Part shown: positions 25,702-34,374 of the stretch, piece by piece | Numbering within the stretch: the stretch's first letter is position 1 | Layout: every line of letters begins with the position of its first letter | Origin: Saccharopolyspora gregorii | GTDB taxonomy: Bacteria; Actinomycetota; Actinomycetes; Mycobacteriales; Pseudonocardiaceae | Assembly: GCF_024734405.1 (NCBI RefSeq) | Contig: NZ_CP059556.1 | Span: forward strand, 124,001-188,000 | Direction: 5' to 3' | DNA length: 64,000 nucleotides | The notes under the pieces: model-generated | The model's database searches: none | Told to the model about the DNA's origin: nothing | Seen by the model: the letters and a program-made list of their open reading frames with translations, nothing else | Translations under genes and position numbers: made by a program

Positions 25702-27687
25702 TCAGTCGTTCGCACCCGCTGCGAGCTGGACGAACGGGTCGAGGGCCGCCGGATTGCGCAGGGCGTCGCGGCTGACGGCGCGTTCCGGGTCGCCGCCGGC
25801 GAGGATCTTCTTCACCGGAACCTCCAGCTTCTTGCCGTTGAGCGTCTGCGGGACCTCGTCCACGAGCAGGAACCGGTTCGGCACGTGCCGGGGGGACAGC
25901 TCGTCGCGCAGCCGCCGCTTCAGCTCGCCTTCGACGTCCGCCAGCCGGGCACCCTCGGCGAGCACCAGGAAGCACAGCAGCTCCCCTTCGCCGCCCGCGC
26001 CGGAGGTGTCGATGACGAGCGAGTCGGCGACCTCCTCGAAGGCCTCCACGACGCGGTAGAACTCGGCGGTGCCCATCCGGATGCCGCCGCGGTTGAGCGT
26101 GGAGTCGCTGCGGCCGTGGATGATCAGGCTGCCGCGGTCGGTGACCTCGATCCAGTCGCCGTGGCGCCACACGCCGGGGTAGGTGTCGAAGTAGGCCTCG
26201 CGCAGCCGCGACCTGTCGGGGTCGTTCCAGAAGAACACCGGCATCGTCGGCATCGGCTTGGTGAGCACCAGTTCGCCGACCTCGCCGCGCAGTTCCGCAC
26301 CGTCCTCCGAGTACGACCGCACCGCGGCCCCGAGCAGCGCGCAGGAGATCTCGCCGAGCCACACCGGCACGTCCGGCGCCGCACCCACGATCGCGGTGCA
26401 CAGGTCCGTCCCGCCGGAGACGCTGGCGATCTGCACGTCCGCGCCCACGTGCTCGGCGATCCAGCGGAACCCGTCGACGCTCAGCGGGGAACCGGTGGAG
26501 CCGACGGTGCGCAGCGCGCCCAGGTCGTGGTGCTCGGCGGGCCGCAGCTCCTTCTTCAGGCAGCTCTGCACGAACGGCGCCGAGGTGCCGAAGTAGGTGA
26601 CCCGGTGCCGTTCCGCCAGGTCCCACAGCACGTCCAGCGACGGGTGCCCGGGGCTGCCGTCGAACAGCAGCAGCCGGGTGCCGGTGAGCAGGCCGCCGAC
26701 GAGGAAGTTCCACATCATCCAGCCGGTGGTGGTGAACCACAGGAACGTGTCGCCGGGCCCGAGGTCGGCGTGCAGCCCGATCGCCTTGAGCTGCTCCAGC
26801 ACCATGCCGCCGTGCCCGTGCACGATGCCCTTCGGCAGCCCGGTGGTGCCGGAGGAGTACAGCACCCACAGCGGGTGGTCGAACGGCACCGGGTCGAAGG
26901 CGAGCTCGGCGCCGCGGTGCCGGTCCAGCAGGGCGGCGAAGTCCTCGGTGCCGTCGAGCCCGCCGGCGCCGACGTAGTCGACCAGCACCACCGACGCGCC
27001 GGGCAGCAGCCCGCGCAGCTCGTCCACGGTGGCGCGGATGTCGTAGGTGCGGCCGCCGTACGCGTAGCCGTCCACCGCGACCAGCACGGTCGGCTCGATC
27101 TGCACGAACCGGTCCGCGACCGCCCGCACCCCGAAGTCCGGCGAGCACGACGACCAGGTCGCGCCCAGGCTCGCCGCCGCCAGGAACGCGATCAGCGTCT
27201 CCGGGCAGTTCGGCGCCAACGCCGCCACCCGGTCACCGCGGCGCACGCCCAGCTCGACGAACGCGGCGCGCATCGCCGCGACCCGCGCGCGCAGCTCGCC
27301 GAACGTGAGCTGCGAGCCTGCCCCGTCCTCCCGGGCGAACACGACCGCCACGTCCTCGTCGGACTTGCCGGGGCCGCCGCGCAGCGCGTGCTCGGCGTAG
27401 TTCAAGGTCGCGCCGGGGAACCACTTCGCGCCCGGCATCACCTCGGCGTCGAGCACCCGCTCGGCGCGCTCGTGGAAGGCCACGTCGAAGAAGTCCGCGA
27501 TCGCGCCCCAGAAACCTTCGAGGTCCGACACCGACCAGTCCCACAGCGCCGGGTAGTCCGGCAGGTCGAGGCCGCGCTCGGTGCGCAGCCACTCGCGGAA
27601 CTCGGCGAGGCGGGTGCCCGCCACCTGTTCCGCGGTGGGCCGCCACAGGACCTCGGGGTTTCGATCGGCGCCGGTGCTCGATGTCAT
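25702..27687 (-). CDS. Acetoacetate-CoA ligase (acetoacetyl-CoA synthetase)
   Basis: 661 residues, the normal length. It activates acetoacetate to acetoacetyl-CoA through an adenylate, linking ketone bodies and polyhydroxybutyrate breakdown to central metabolism. The AMP-binding loop VLYSSGTTGLPKG lies near residue 277. ATWSSCSPDFG, the region FLWFTTTGWMMWNFLVGG, RSDSTLNRGGIRMGT and the late LNGKKLEVPVKKIL with the catalytic lysine are hallmarks of this subfamily of acyl-CoA synthetases. ATG start has AGGAAG five bases upstream. It is monocistronic, with tRNA genes on one side and an intergenic palindrome on the other. Confidence 0.92.
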   Translation of the reverse strand: MTSSTGADRNPEVLWRPTAEQVAGTRLAEFREWLRTERGLDLPDYPALWDWSVSDLEGFWGAIADFFDVAFHERAERVLDAEVMPGAKWFPGATLNYAEHALRGGPGKSDEDVAVVFAREDGAGSQLTFGELRARVAAMRAAFVELGVRRGDRVAALAPNCPETLIAFLAAASLGATWSSCSPDFGVRAVADRFVQIEPTVLVAVDGYAYGGRTYDIRATVDELRGLLPGASVVLVDYVGAGGLDGTEDFAALLDRHRGAELAFDPVPFDHPLWVLYSSGTTGLPKGIVHGHGGMVLEQLKAIGLHADLGPGDTFLWFTTTGWMMWNFLVGGLLTGTRLLLFDGSPGHPSLDVLWDLAERHRVTYFGTSAPFVQSCLKKELRPAEHHDLGALRTVGSTGSPLSVDGFRWIAEHVGADVQIASVSGGTDLCTAIVGAAPDVPVWLGEISCALLGAAVRSYSEDGAELRGEVGELVLTKPMPTMPVFFWNDPDRSRLREAYFDTYPGVWRHGDWIEVTDRGSLIIHGRSDSTLNRGGIRMGTAEFYRVVEAFEEVADSLVIDTSGAGGEGELLCFLVLAEGARLADVEGELKRRLRDELSPRHVPNRFLLVDEVPQTLNGKKLEVPVKKILAGGDPERAVSRDALRNPAALDPFVQLAAGAND

Positions 27688-27766
27688 GAGTGCTTCCTAA
27701 CCCACGACCGGGCGTCGACGCCACAGCCGAACTGCTCGGTGCGCACCGCGAACAGGTTGTGCACAT

Positions 27767-27791
27767 GCCTGTGGATGAGTTGTCCACAGGC
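27767..27791. repeat. Palindrome of two facing DnaA-box-like sequences
   Basis: GCCTGTGGA and TCCACAGGC form nine-base perfect arms with a seven-base loop. The right half contains TTGTCCACA (27780-27788), and the left half reads TCATCCACA on the complement; both match the actinobacterial DnaA box. It lies between the dienelactone hydrolase stop and the acetoacetyl-CoA synthetase start, and could simply be the hydrolase terminator. Confidence 0.5.
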
Positions 27792-27801
27792 TGTGCGCAA
27801 C

Positions 27802-28506
27802 TCACCGCAGGTGGGTGTCCAGCCAGTTCCGCGCGCGCTGCCACGCCTCCGCGGCCGCGTCCAGGTCCGTGTCGAAGCGGTGCTCGCTGCGGGCGAAGTG
27901 CACCAGGTCCGTCGCCACCGGGGCGGTCGCCGCGGCCTCGCGGAGCTTGTCCACCTCGTCCGCCGGGATGCGCTCGTCCAGCTCGCTGTAGATGCCCAGC
28001 CACGGGCCCGCCAGCTCCCCGGCGATCTCCACCAGCGCGGGCAACCCGTCCGACAGCGGGCTCAGGATCCCGCCCCCGCCGACCGTCACCGCCGCGCCCA
28101 GGCTGCGGCTCGCCGCCACCACCAGCGCGGCCGAACCGCCGATGTCGAACCCGATGACGCCCTGCCGGTCGCCCGGCACGCCCTGGTCGGTCAGCCACAC
28201 GAACGCCGCGTCCGAATCGGCCAGGATCGACTCGCCCGATAGTCGCTGCACGTGGTCCCGCACGTGCTCTTCGGCGTGGTCGTCGGAGAACTCGTCGGTG
28301 CCCTCGCGGTGGTACAGGTGCGGCGCCACGGTCAGCCAGCCTTCGTCGGCGAGGCTGCCCACCAGGGAACGCACCCGGTCGGTGACGCCGCGCGCCTCGT
28401 GCAGCACCACCAGTCCGCCGCGCACGACGTTCTCCGGCTCGGCGACGGTCATCCGGAGCTCGGTGCCGTCCGTGAGCGCGAGCGTCTCGGTCCGGGTTTC
28501 GGTCAT
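27802..28506 (-). CDS. Dienelactone hydrolase family protein
   Basis: 234 residues, the normal size for this alpha/beta-hydrolase family. The oxyanion region GLVVLHEARGVTD, the nucleophile region GVIGFDIGGSAAL and the late SEHRFD with the presumed catalytic histidine follow the family order. The canonical family uses a cysteine in GYCxGG; here the corresponding motif reads GFDIGGS, so the usual nucleophile is replaced by aspartate and the activity may be altered. ATG at 28506 was chosen because the upstream extension is low-complexity; its ribosome site is weak. It lies next to the acetoacetyl-CoA synthetase on the same strand, spaced by 114 bases. Confidence 0.8.
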   Translation of the reverse strand: MTETRTETLALTDGTELRMTVAEPENVVRGGLVVLHEARGVTDRVRSLVGSLADEGWLTVAPHLYHREGTDEFSDDHAEEHVRDHVQRLSGESILADSDAAFVWLTDQGVPGDRQGVIGFDIGGSAALVVAASRSLGAAVTVGGGGILSPLSDGLPALVEIAGELAGPWLGIYSELDERIPADEVDKLREAAATAPVATDLVHFARSEHRFDTDLDAAAEAWQRARNWLDTHLR

Positions 28507-28972
28507 GCCGTTCAGGTAATCAGGGATGGGTGAACAGCAGTCAACGTGATCATCCGGATGGCGGAGCCCGGTTGACACACCGTCGCCGTCGCCGCGTTCC
28601 CGCCGCCGCGCCGCCCGCTGATCTCCGCGCCCTCCCGGGCCGCGACGGGTGAGTGCGCCGCCACGTGCGGCAACGGGCCGGCAGAGCTCCACCGCGGGCC
28701 GCGCGGAACGGCACCACCGCGAGCTCGGACGTCCGCCGGCCCGCGTCGGGGGTGTGTTCGGTGTTACACCCGATCGGCGCCAACCGGTCGCCGGGCGGGG
28801 TGGAGCCCCGCGGCGCCCGCCCTTCCCGCGGTGCCGTACGGGAGCTCCCGCTCGGCCGCACGGATTCTGGGCCTCCCCGTCCAGCTCAGCGCCGCGTCAC
28901 CGGTTCTACAGTGGTCGGGCGGTGCTCCCGGCGGCGAAGCGGGGGACGCCGCCCGAGCAGAGGGAGCCCCGC
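28507..28972. other. Divergent intergenic region upstream of the HisC-like gene
   Basis: About 466 very G+C-rich bases between divergent genes. No convincing gene is seen. TACAGT near 28906 is a candidate -10 box for the plus-strand aminotransferase gene. A few open frames cross the region but have no ribosome site or recognisable product. Confidence 0.4.
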
Positions 28973-30031
28973 ATGACCGTCCGCATCCGCCCCGACCTCG
29001 ACCAGCTGCCCGCCTACGTCGCCGGCCGCACCGTCGCCGGATCGCTCAAGCTCGCCAGCAACGAGGTCTCCGCGGGTCCGCTGCCCGGCGTCGCCGAGGC
29101 CGTCGCCCGCGCCGCCGCCGACGCGCACCGCTACCCCGACATCGGCGCCGCCCGCCTCACCGAAGCGCTCGCCGCCCACCTCGACGTCGATCCGGGCCGC
29201 ATCGCCGTCGGCTGCGGCTCCGTCGCCCTGTGCGAGCAGCTCATCCAGATCACCTGCACCGCCGAGGACACCGTCGTCTACCCCTGGCGGTCCTTCGAGG
29301 CCTACCCGATCCTCAGCCGCATCGTCGGCGCCACCGAGGTGCAGGTGCCGCTGACCGCCGAGCACGCCGTCGACCTCGACGCGATGGCCGCCGCGATCAC
29401 CCCGCGGACCCGGCTGGTGTTCGTCTGCTCCCCGAACAACCCGACCGGACCGGCGCTGCGCCGCGCCGAACTGGAGCGGTTCCTCGACTCGGTGCCCTCC
29501 GACGTGCTCGTTGTCTTCGACGAGGCGTACCGCGAGTTCGTCACCGACCCCGACGTGCCGGACGGCGTCGAACTCACCGCCCGCTACGACAACGTGCTCG
29601 CGCTGCGCACCTTCTCCAAGGCCTACGGGCTCGCCGGGCTCCGCGTCGGCTACGCCATCGGGCCGGCGCACGTCGCCGAAGCGCTGCGCAAGGTGTGCAT
29701 CCCGTTCAGCATCAACGCCCTCGGCCAGGCCGCCGCGATCGCCTCGCTGGCCGCGCAGGACGAGATGCGGGCCCGCTGCGCCGCGATCACCGCCGAACGG
29801 GTGCGGGTGCGCGACGAGCTGATCGCCCTCGGCCACGCCGTCCCCGAGACGCAGGCGAACTTCGTCTGGCTGCCGCTGGGCGACCGGGCCGGCGAGTTCA
29901 ACGAGCACTGCCTCGCCGAACGCGTCGTGGTGCGCGCCTTCGCCGGCTCCGGCGTGCGGATCACCATCGGCGACGCCGCGGAGAACGACCTGCTGCTCGG
30001 CGCCGCGAAGTCCTTCCCGCTGCACGGCTGA
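28973..30031 (+). CDS. pat: Histidinol-phosphate / aromatic aminotransferase-like PLP enzyme
   Basis: 352 residues, class I/II aminotransferase fold. ATG 28973 follows AGGGAG by about five bases; the longer open frame upstream is intergenic. Diagnostic motifs are KLASNE near the start, FVCSPNNPTG, DEAYREF, the PLP lysine in TFSKAYGLAGLRVGY and the late VRIT region. In actinobacteria, stand-alone copies of this kind are often annotated Pat, working on phenylalanine/phenylpyruvate, whereas HisC sits in the his operon; no his genes are nearby. Specificity between HisC and Pat cannot be settled from sequence alone. Confidence 0.88.
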   Translation: MTVRIRPDLDQLPAYVAGRTVAGSLKLASNEVSAGPLPGVAEAVARAAADAHRYPDIGAARLTEALAAHLDVDPGRIAVGCGSVALCEQLIQITCTAEDTVVYPWRSFEAYPILSRIVGATEVQVPLTAEHAVDLDAMAAAITPRTRLVFVCSPNNPTGPALRRAELERFLDSVPSDVLVVFDEAYREFVTDPDVPDGVELTARYDNVLALRTFSKAYGLAGLRVGYAIGPAHVAEALRKVCIPFSINALGQAAAIASLAAQDEMRARCAAITAERVRVRDELIALGHAVPETQANFVWLPLGDRAGEFNEHCLAERVVVRAFAGSGVRITIGDAAENDLLLGAAKSFPLHG

Positions 30032-30098
30032 CGAAGCTCGATCCACCGGCCCCCGCGTTGCTACCGTGCCCGGACAGCGCGCAGATCGGGGGCCGGTG

Positions 30099-30842
30099 AT
30101 GGCGGCGGAACACGTTCCGGGCGGAGTGCGGGCGAGCTGGCTCGTGGTGGACGCCGAGACGGCGGAAGTCCTGCGGCGGCACGAAGAACGACACCGCTTC
30201 CGCTCCGCGTCGCTGGTGAAACCGCTCATCGCGCTCGACCACCTGCGGCGCGGCGGCGAACCGTCCGCGGCCGACCGCGCGCTGCTGGAACCGATGCTGC
30301 GCTCCAGCGACGACGACGCGGCGAGCGAGCTGTGGGACCGCGGCGGCCGGGAGCGGATCGTGCACCGGACCGTCGCCGAGATCGGCCTCACCGGGACCGA
30401 GCCGCCGCGCGATCCGGACATGTGGGGCTACGTGGTGCTCACCGCCGCCGACGTCGTGCTGTCGCTCCGGCACCTGCGGACCGCGGGAGCGGCGGGCGAG
30501 TTCGTGCTGGAGCAGCTGCGGCACTTCACCCGGCACGGCACCGACGGCTTCGACCAGAGCTTCGGGCTCCCCGCGTCGGGAGCCGACGTGGACGCGCTCA
30601 AGCAGGGCTGGTCCGGGTTCGGCCTCGGTCCGAACGAGGAGCCCGCCGAACCGGCGGCCGAGCGCCGCGCCACCCCGGACGAGCGGATCGACCTGGAACG
30701 CCCGGCGATGCACACCAGCGGCCTGGTGCGCCGCGGGGATCGGCTGCTCGTCGTCGCGGTGTGCACGCTGCACCCGGCCGGAACCGGTTGGGACACCGCG
30801 GCGGGAACGATCACCGAGCTGGTCCGCTCGATCCTCGACTGA
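30099..30842 (+). CDS. Class A beta-lactamase-fold serine hydrolase (no signal peptide)
   Basis: 247 residues from ATG 30099, preceded by GGGGG; a TACCGT box near 30062 may be the promoter. The SxxK nucleophile motif appears as SLVK near residue 39. An SDN-like SDDD appears near residue 69 and a KTG-like KQG near residue 168. The order is that of penicillin-recognising serine hydrolases, but the protein lacks a signal peptide and its second and third motifs are degenerate, so it is probably not a secreted beta-lactamase. Such proteins are common hypotheticals in Pseudonocardiaceae. It follows the aminotransferase by about 67 bases and could be co-transcribed. Confidence 0.65.
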   Translation: MAAEHVPGGVRASWLVVDAETAEVLRRHEERHRFRSASLVKPLIALDHLRRGGEPSAADRALLEPMLRSSDDDAASELWDRGGRERIVHRTVAEIGLTGTEPPRDPDMWGYVVLTAADVVLSLRHLRTAGAAGEFVLEQLRHFTRHGTDGFDQSFGLPASGADVDALKQGWSGFGLGPNEEPAEPAAERRATPDERIDLERPAMHTSGLVRRGDRLLVVAVCTLHPAGTGWDTAAGTITELVRSILD

Positions 30843-31075
30843 CCGCTCCGCCCGTCGCACCAGGGGATCGACCGGTCCGCGAGGGCGGTGATGCCCGGCG
30901 GAGAGAGGGGGAGTACTCCGCCGGACATCCCGCGAGGTGTGACCGCCGGTCGGACCGGAACGGCCGCGGCGACCGCGCAGCCGAACCACACCGAGAGCGA
31001 ATCTAGCCGCGCAGCCGGGAAAAACGCCGGGCGCAACAACCAAGATCGCACTTTCGAGTGGAAGATCCCGCCGGT

Positions 31076-31846
31076 TCAGCGCGCGGCCGGCCCGATCTCG
31101 TCCTGGGCGGGCGCGGCGGCCACGGCGCGGGGTTCGGCGCGGTCCTCGGCGGACTTCGCGGCGACCTCCTCCTCGCTGACCCGCTCGCCGCCGCGGCGGC
31201 GGAAGAACTGGAAGCCGGGGATGCCGACGATGGCCCGGCGCACGTCGTGGGTGACTTCGAGCAGCTCGTGGATCTCGGGGCCCACCTTGTCCAAGGTGCG
31301 CAGGATCGGCAGCACGTCGGAGAGCACGTGCTCGGTGAGCACCGGGAGTTCGTCGACCAGGCGGATCGCCGCGTCGACCTCCTTCTGCGAGAGCTCGTCG
31401 ACGAACAGCTGCGCCATCGGGGCCGCTTTGCGCGCGACCGGCTCGTAGGCGGCGAGGAGTTCGTCGGCGACCGCCGCGGTCCGCTGCACGTCGCTGACGG
31501 TGCTCGCGGCGGTGGCGCTGACGGCGCCCGCGGACTCGACGATCGTCTGCGCCTCGGCGGAGATGGCGCCGGCCGCTTCGACGGTCCGTCCCGCCGCGGC
31601 GGCCACGACCTTGGCCTCGCGCAGGACCTCTTCGACTTCGTCGACGGTGCGGCTGGTGCGGGCGAGGATCTCCTCGGCCCCGTCGACGACGGTGTTCACC
31701 CTGGCCAACAGGGCCTCGACGCCGTCCACCAAGCCCAGCACCCGAGCGGGAGCGGCGGCGACGGTGGTCGCGGACTCCACCGCCCGACCGACCGTGGAGC
31801 GGGCCATTCCGAGTACGTCGCCGGGAGTGGGGATGCGGATCAACAT
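31076..31846 (-). CDS. Coiled-coil hypothetical protein
   Basis: 256 residues from ATG 31846. Residues about 10-150 are rich in Ala, Val, Glu and Thr with heptad-like spacing (VDGVEALLARVNTVVDGAEEIL, TVDEVEEVLREAKVV), so a long helical or coiled-coil region is likely. A more compact part with FVDELSQKEVDAAIRLVDELP and IPGFQFFRRRG follows, and the tail is acidic and Ala-rich. There is no signal peptide or membrane segment. Similar actinobacterial proteins carry unreliable names. The function is unknown. A large inverted repeat lies just upstream of its start. Confidence 0.7.
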   Translation of the reverse strand: MLIRIPTPGDVLGMARSTVGRAVESATTVAAAPARVLGLVDGVEALLARVNTVVDGAEEILARTSRTVDEVEEVLREAKVVAAAAGRTVEAAGAISAEAQTIVESAGAVSATAASTVSDVQRTAAVADELLAAYEPVARKAAPMAQLFVDELSQKEVDAAIRLVDELPVLTEHVLSDVLPILRTLDKVGPEIHELLEVTHDVRRAIVGIPGFQFFRRRGGERVSEEEVAAKSAEDRAEPRAVAAAPAQDEIGPAAR

Positions 31847-31860
31847 GTCACCACTGTGCA

Positions 31861-31912
31861 CGTGCCCGCACCTCGTCGACCACGGTGCGGGTCGGAACGA
31901 GGTGCGGGCACG
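31861..31912. terminator. Inverted repeat between two minus-strand genes, likely terminator
   Basis: 16-base perfect arms CGTGCCCGCACCTCGT / ACGAGGTGCGGGCACG with a 20-base loop that contains a further GTGCGGG copy. It lies 23 bases after the stop of the chaplin-like gene and 15 bases before the start of the coiled-coil gene. Terminator is the simplest reading; an operator for the downstream gene is the alternative. Confidence 0.65.
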
Positions 31913-31934
31913 GTGCGAATCGGGACGAAACCGG

Positions 31935-32462
31935 TCAGCCGGTCACGGCGGCGTGGCCGGCCACCGCCACCGGGCTCGGCGCGGCGGGCAGCTCGGCCGG
32001 CGAGACCTGCTCGGGAGCGCTCGGCGCGGGCGCCGGAGCGGGAGCGGGAGCGGGAGCCGGGCCGGGGCCGGGCTCGCCCGGGCCGGGGCCACCGGGGCCG
32101 CCACCGCAGTCGTCGTCGCAGCCGCCGCCGCAGGCGTCGTCGTCGCAGCCGCCGCCGTGGCCGGGCTTCTCCGGCTTCTCGTGCCCAGGCTTCTCGGGCT
32201 TCTCGTGGTCCGGCTTGTGCGACGGGTGGTCCCCGACCGGCGCGTTGGTGCAGTCACCGCTCTGCGGCGACAGGATGTTGACCACCGCACCGACGACCGC
32301 CACGTTGTTGCCGCACAGCTGGATCGGAACGAGGCTCACGTCGTTGTCGTTGCCGACGTTGATCCCGTCGTTGTCCGCGCTGTCGGCGAACGCCGGAGCG
32401 CCTGCGAGCAACAAACCAGCGGTCGCCGTGATGACACCGGCGAAGCGTGCTTTTTTGTGCAC
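31935..32462 (-). CDS. Secreted chaplin-like protein with Cys/Asp cluster and Pro-rich tail
   Basis: 175 residues from GTG 32462 with GAAGGAAG seven bases upstream. A signal peptide (cleavage after AFA) is followed by a chaplin-like block of about 45 residues with VSLVPIQLCGNNVAVVG and a second cysteine at GDCTNAPV, the two cysteines and the hydrophobic strand pattern expected of that domain. Then come a His/Lys/Pro-rich repeat (HEKPEKPG, twice), a CDDDACGGGCDDDC cluster with four cysteines and a Pro/Ala tail. The chaplin block suggests surface activity on aerial hyphae or the cell surface; the Cys/Asp cluster suggests metal binding. No sortase signal is seen. Confidence 0.65.
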   Translation of the reverse strand: MHKKARFAGVITATAGLLLAGAPAFADSADNDGINVGNDNDVSLVPIQLCGNNVAVVGAVVNILSPQSGDCTNAPVGDHPSHKPDHEKPEKPGHEKPEKPGHGGGCDDDACGGGCDDDCGGGPGGPGPGEPGPGPAPAPAPAPAPAPSAPEQVSPAELPAAPSPVAVAGHAAVTG

Positions 32463-32606
32463 TGTCGCACTTCCTTCGTTTCGATTTCCGGGATTTCTGT
32501 GGTGGCCGGCTTTTCCCGTGGTCCGGTTCCGGCCGGCCGGTCGCGCCAGGACCTCGTTCGCCCTGCCGCCTTCCCGCCGCGTTCCGCTCCGCTGTTCGCG
32601 AGTGCT

Positions 32607-33455
32607 CTAGTGCAGCAGCACGAGTGTTCCCAGCGGGAGTGTGCTCAGCAGCCGTAATGCGTCCGGTGGCACTCGCACACACCCGTCGCTGGCTGCCTCG
32701 CCGAACACGGCCGGATCCGGCCAGCCGTGCAGTGCGACCGTTCCCGGTCCGCCTCCGTAGCTGTTGAACGTTTCGGAATGCGTACCGAGCGGAAGGATGA
32801 TGGGGCTGAACTTGGTGACCGTTTCCTCGATCGCGGCCATCAGGTAGGTCCGGCCGCGCGGGGTGGGGGAGTCGGAGGAACCGACGCCGACGGTCCAGCT
32901 GCCGACGTTCCGGTCGCCCTCCCACACCACGAGCCGACGCGCGTCGACGTCCACGTCGACGTGGTACGGCGTGCGGGCCTGCGTGATCGGGGCGCCGTCG
33001 ATGCGGATCCAGCCGGTGCTGCTGTTCGGCCGGGACGGCAGCAGGACCTGCCCCCAGCCGCCCTGCCGGGCGATCAGCGGCACCCAGGTCGGGTTGCCGA
33101 GCTGGGTGGCGGGCAGCCGCGCGAACGGGGCTCCGCCGGGGGCGTCGTGCACGGCCACGTCGTGCTCGACCCGCAGCACGACCCCGTCGGTCCCGACCTG
33201 CGGCGCGGGGTCGGCGGCGGCGCCGTCGAGGTCGCCGAAGGTGCTGGCCTCGGGGAGCCCGGTGAGGTCGACCCGGGCGGCCTGTCCGGTCGGTGCGGGG
33301 GCGGCGTGATCCGCGGCCGGAGCAGGTGGCAGCGCACCGCCCCCGCAACCGGTGAGCAACGCCGCGAGGCCACCGGCGAGCAGCGAGGATCGCGCGCGGC
33401 CGAGCGCCCGGCGGCGTGCCGGGGCGCTCGGGGCGGATCGCGTTCGCGCAGTCAT
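32607..33455 (-). CDS. L,D-transpeptidase lipoprotein (YkuD domain)
   Basis: 282 residues from ATG 33455. A signal peptide ends in the lipobox LLTGC, so the protein is probably lipid-anchored outside the membrane. A Pro/Ala linker and a region resembling a small SH3-like wall domain (VEHDVAVHDAPGG to WIRIDG) precede the YkuD catalytic domain. That domain has YHVDVDVDARRLVVWEG at its start and ALHGWPDP followed by SDGCVRV, with the catalytic cysteine near residue 258. It makes 3-3 cross-links in peptidoglycan. The gene is about 145 bases upstream of the chaplin-like gene on the same strand. Confidence 0.92.
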   Translation of the reverse strand: MTARTRSAPSAPARRRALGRARSSLLAGGLAALLTGCGGGALPPAPAADHAAPAPTGQAARVDLTGLPEASTFGDLDGAAADPAPQVGTDGVVLRVEHDVAVHDAPGGAPFARLPATQLGNPTWVPLIARQGGWGQVLLPSRPNSSTGWIRIDGAPITQARTPYHVDVDVDARRLVVWEGDRNVGSWTVGVGSSDSPTPRGRTYLMAAIEETVTKFSPIILPLGTHSETFNSYGGGPGTVALHGWPDPAVFGEAASDGCVRVPPDALRLLSTLPLGTLVLLH

Positions 33456-34039
33456 GGCTCGTCCTCGGTTCCTGGCCCGGCGATGCCGGGTGCGGCGATG
33501 CGGTGGGCGAATGCCGAAAGGCATTCGGGAGGTTCTTGCCGATCGGGGGAGGCGCCGGATCGCCGGTACCGCCGATCAGGTGCCGGGCGGACGCTAACCC
33601 ACCGCGTGGATCGCTCCAAACGGAAAGGTACGCGCGTGCGTGGCGGTGCCGTCCTGCGGAATTCGTTGCTGAGCAGCGAAAACCGGCGTTTCCGGTGGAT
33701 CTGTCGGAAACGCCGAGAATCGGTTGCCCCACCATCGGGTAGATAAGTTCACTACTTCGAGTGACCCGTTTCGAGGGATTCGCGTGGTGCCGAACTGCCG
33801 CCGGACGAGCTCGAACGGCGAGTACCCGGTCCGGCTCGTGATCAGCGTGCTCCCGTATCCGCCGGACCGCCACCGCACGAGGGCGCGCGGTTCGAATGCC
33901 GAGCTGCCACCGGCCGCGGGATCGCGGTGCGGTGGCGACCACGATCTTCCGCCGGGCCGCCGGGCGCGGTGCGGGCGCGAGTCGGTTCTGCCGGGCCCGT
34001 ACCGCTGTCTCCTCCGGCGCGGAATCGTGGCCGTGGAAC
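33456..34039. other. Intergenic region without recognisable gene
   Basis: Nearly 600 bases between the L,D-transpeptidase start and the terminator at 34040. Several open frames cross it on both strands but none has a ribosome site, a recognisable domain or a plausible composition. It must include the promoter of the transpeptidase gene. No repeat or RNA gene was seen. Confidence 0.45.
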
Positions 34040-34074
34040 GCAACGATCCCCGTCCGGAAGACGGGGATCGTTGC
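34040..34074. terminator. Terminator of the small secreted protein gene
   Basis: 15-base perfect arms (GCAACGATCCCCGTC and complement) with a five-base loop, about 20 bases downstream of the minus-strand stop at 34096. Confidence 0.85.
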
Positions 34075-34095
34075 TGTGCGGCGGGAGGAACGGGG

Positions 34096-34374
34096 TCAGT
34101 CCACCCAGGGGCCGTGCTGGACCTCGACCTGGCTCGGGCCTTCGGGGTCCGACTCGTGGACCGGCTTGCAGTAGATGGCGTAGTAGTCGTCGGGGGTGTT
34201 GGGGTCGTTCTGCATCTGCTTGACCTTGTCCAGGCAGGCGTCCCCGGTGGGATAGACCGTCGGAAGGGTCTCCAGCTGCTCGGGTCCCGCGGATGCCGCG
34301 CCGGTTCCCAGCAGGGAAACGCCTGCACCGGCCACGCAGAGAGCCGCTGTCGCCAGAGCCTTGCCGAATCGCAT
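34096..34374 (-). CDS. Small secreted hypothetical protein
   Basis: 92 residues. A signal peptide (KALATAALCVAGAGVSLLGTG, cleavage near ASA-GP) is followed by a mature part of about 60 residues with two cysteines, GDACLDKVKQM and YAIYCKPVHE, likely disulphide-bonded, and an acidic C-terminus. GAGGAG lies about seven bases before the ATG. Comparable small two-cysteine exported proteins are widespread in Streptomyces and Pseudonocardiaceae, some resembling protease-inhibitor folds, but no assignment can be made. It is a single gene with its own terminator. Confidence 0.78.
   Translation of the reverse strand: MRFGKALATAALCVAGAGVSLLGTGAASAGPEQLETLPTVYPTGDACLDKVKQMQNDPNTPDDYYAIYCKPVHESDPEGPSQVEVQHGPWVD

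Noticed and set aside
27767-27791. Chromosomal origin of replication
   Set aside because: Only two DnaA boxes and no dnaA/dnaN genes nearby; a terminator or minor site is more likely.
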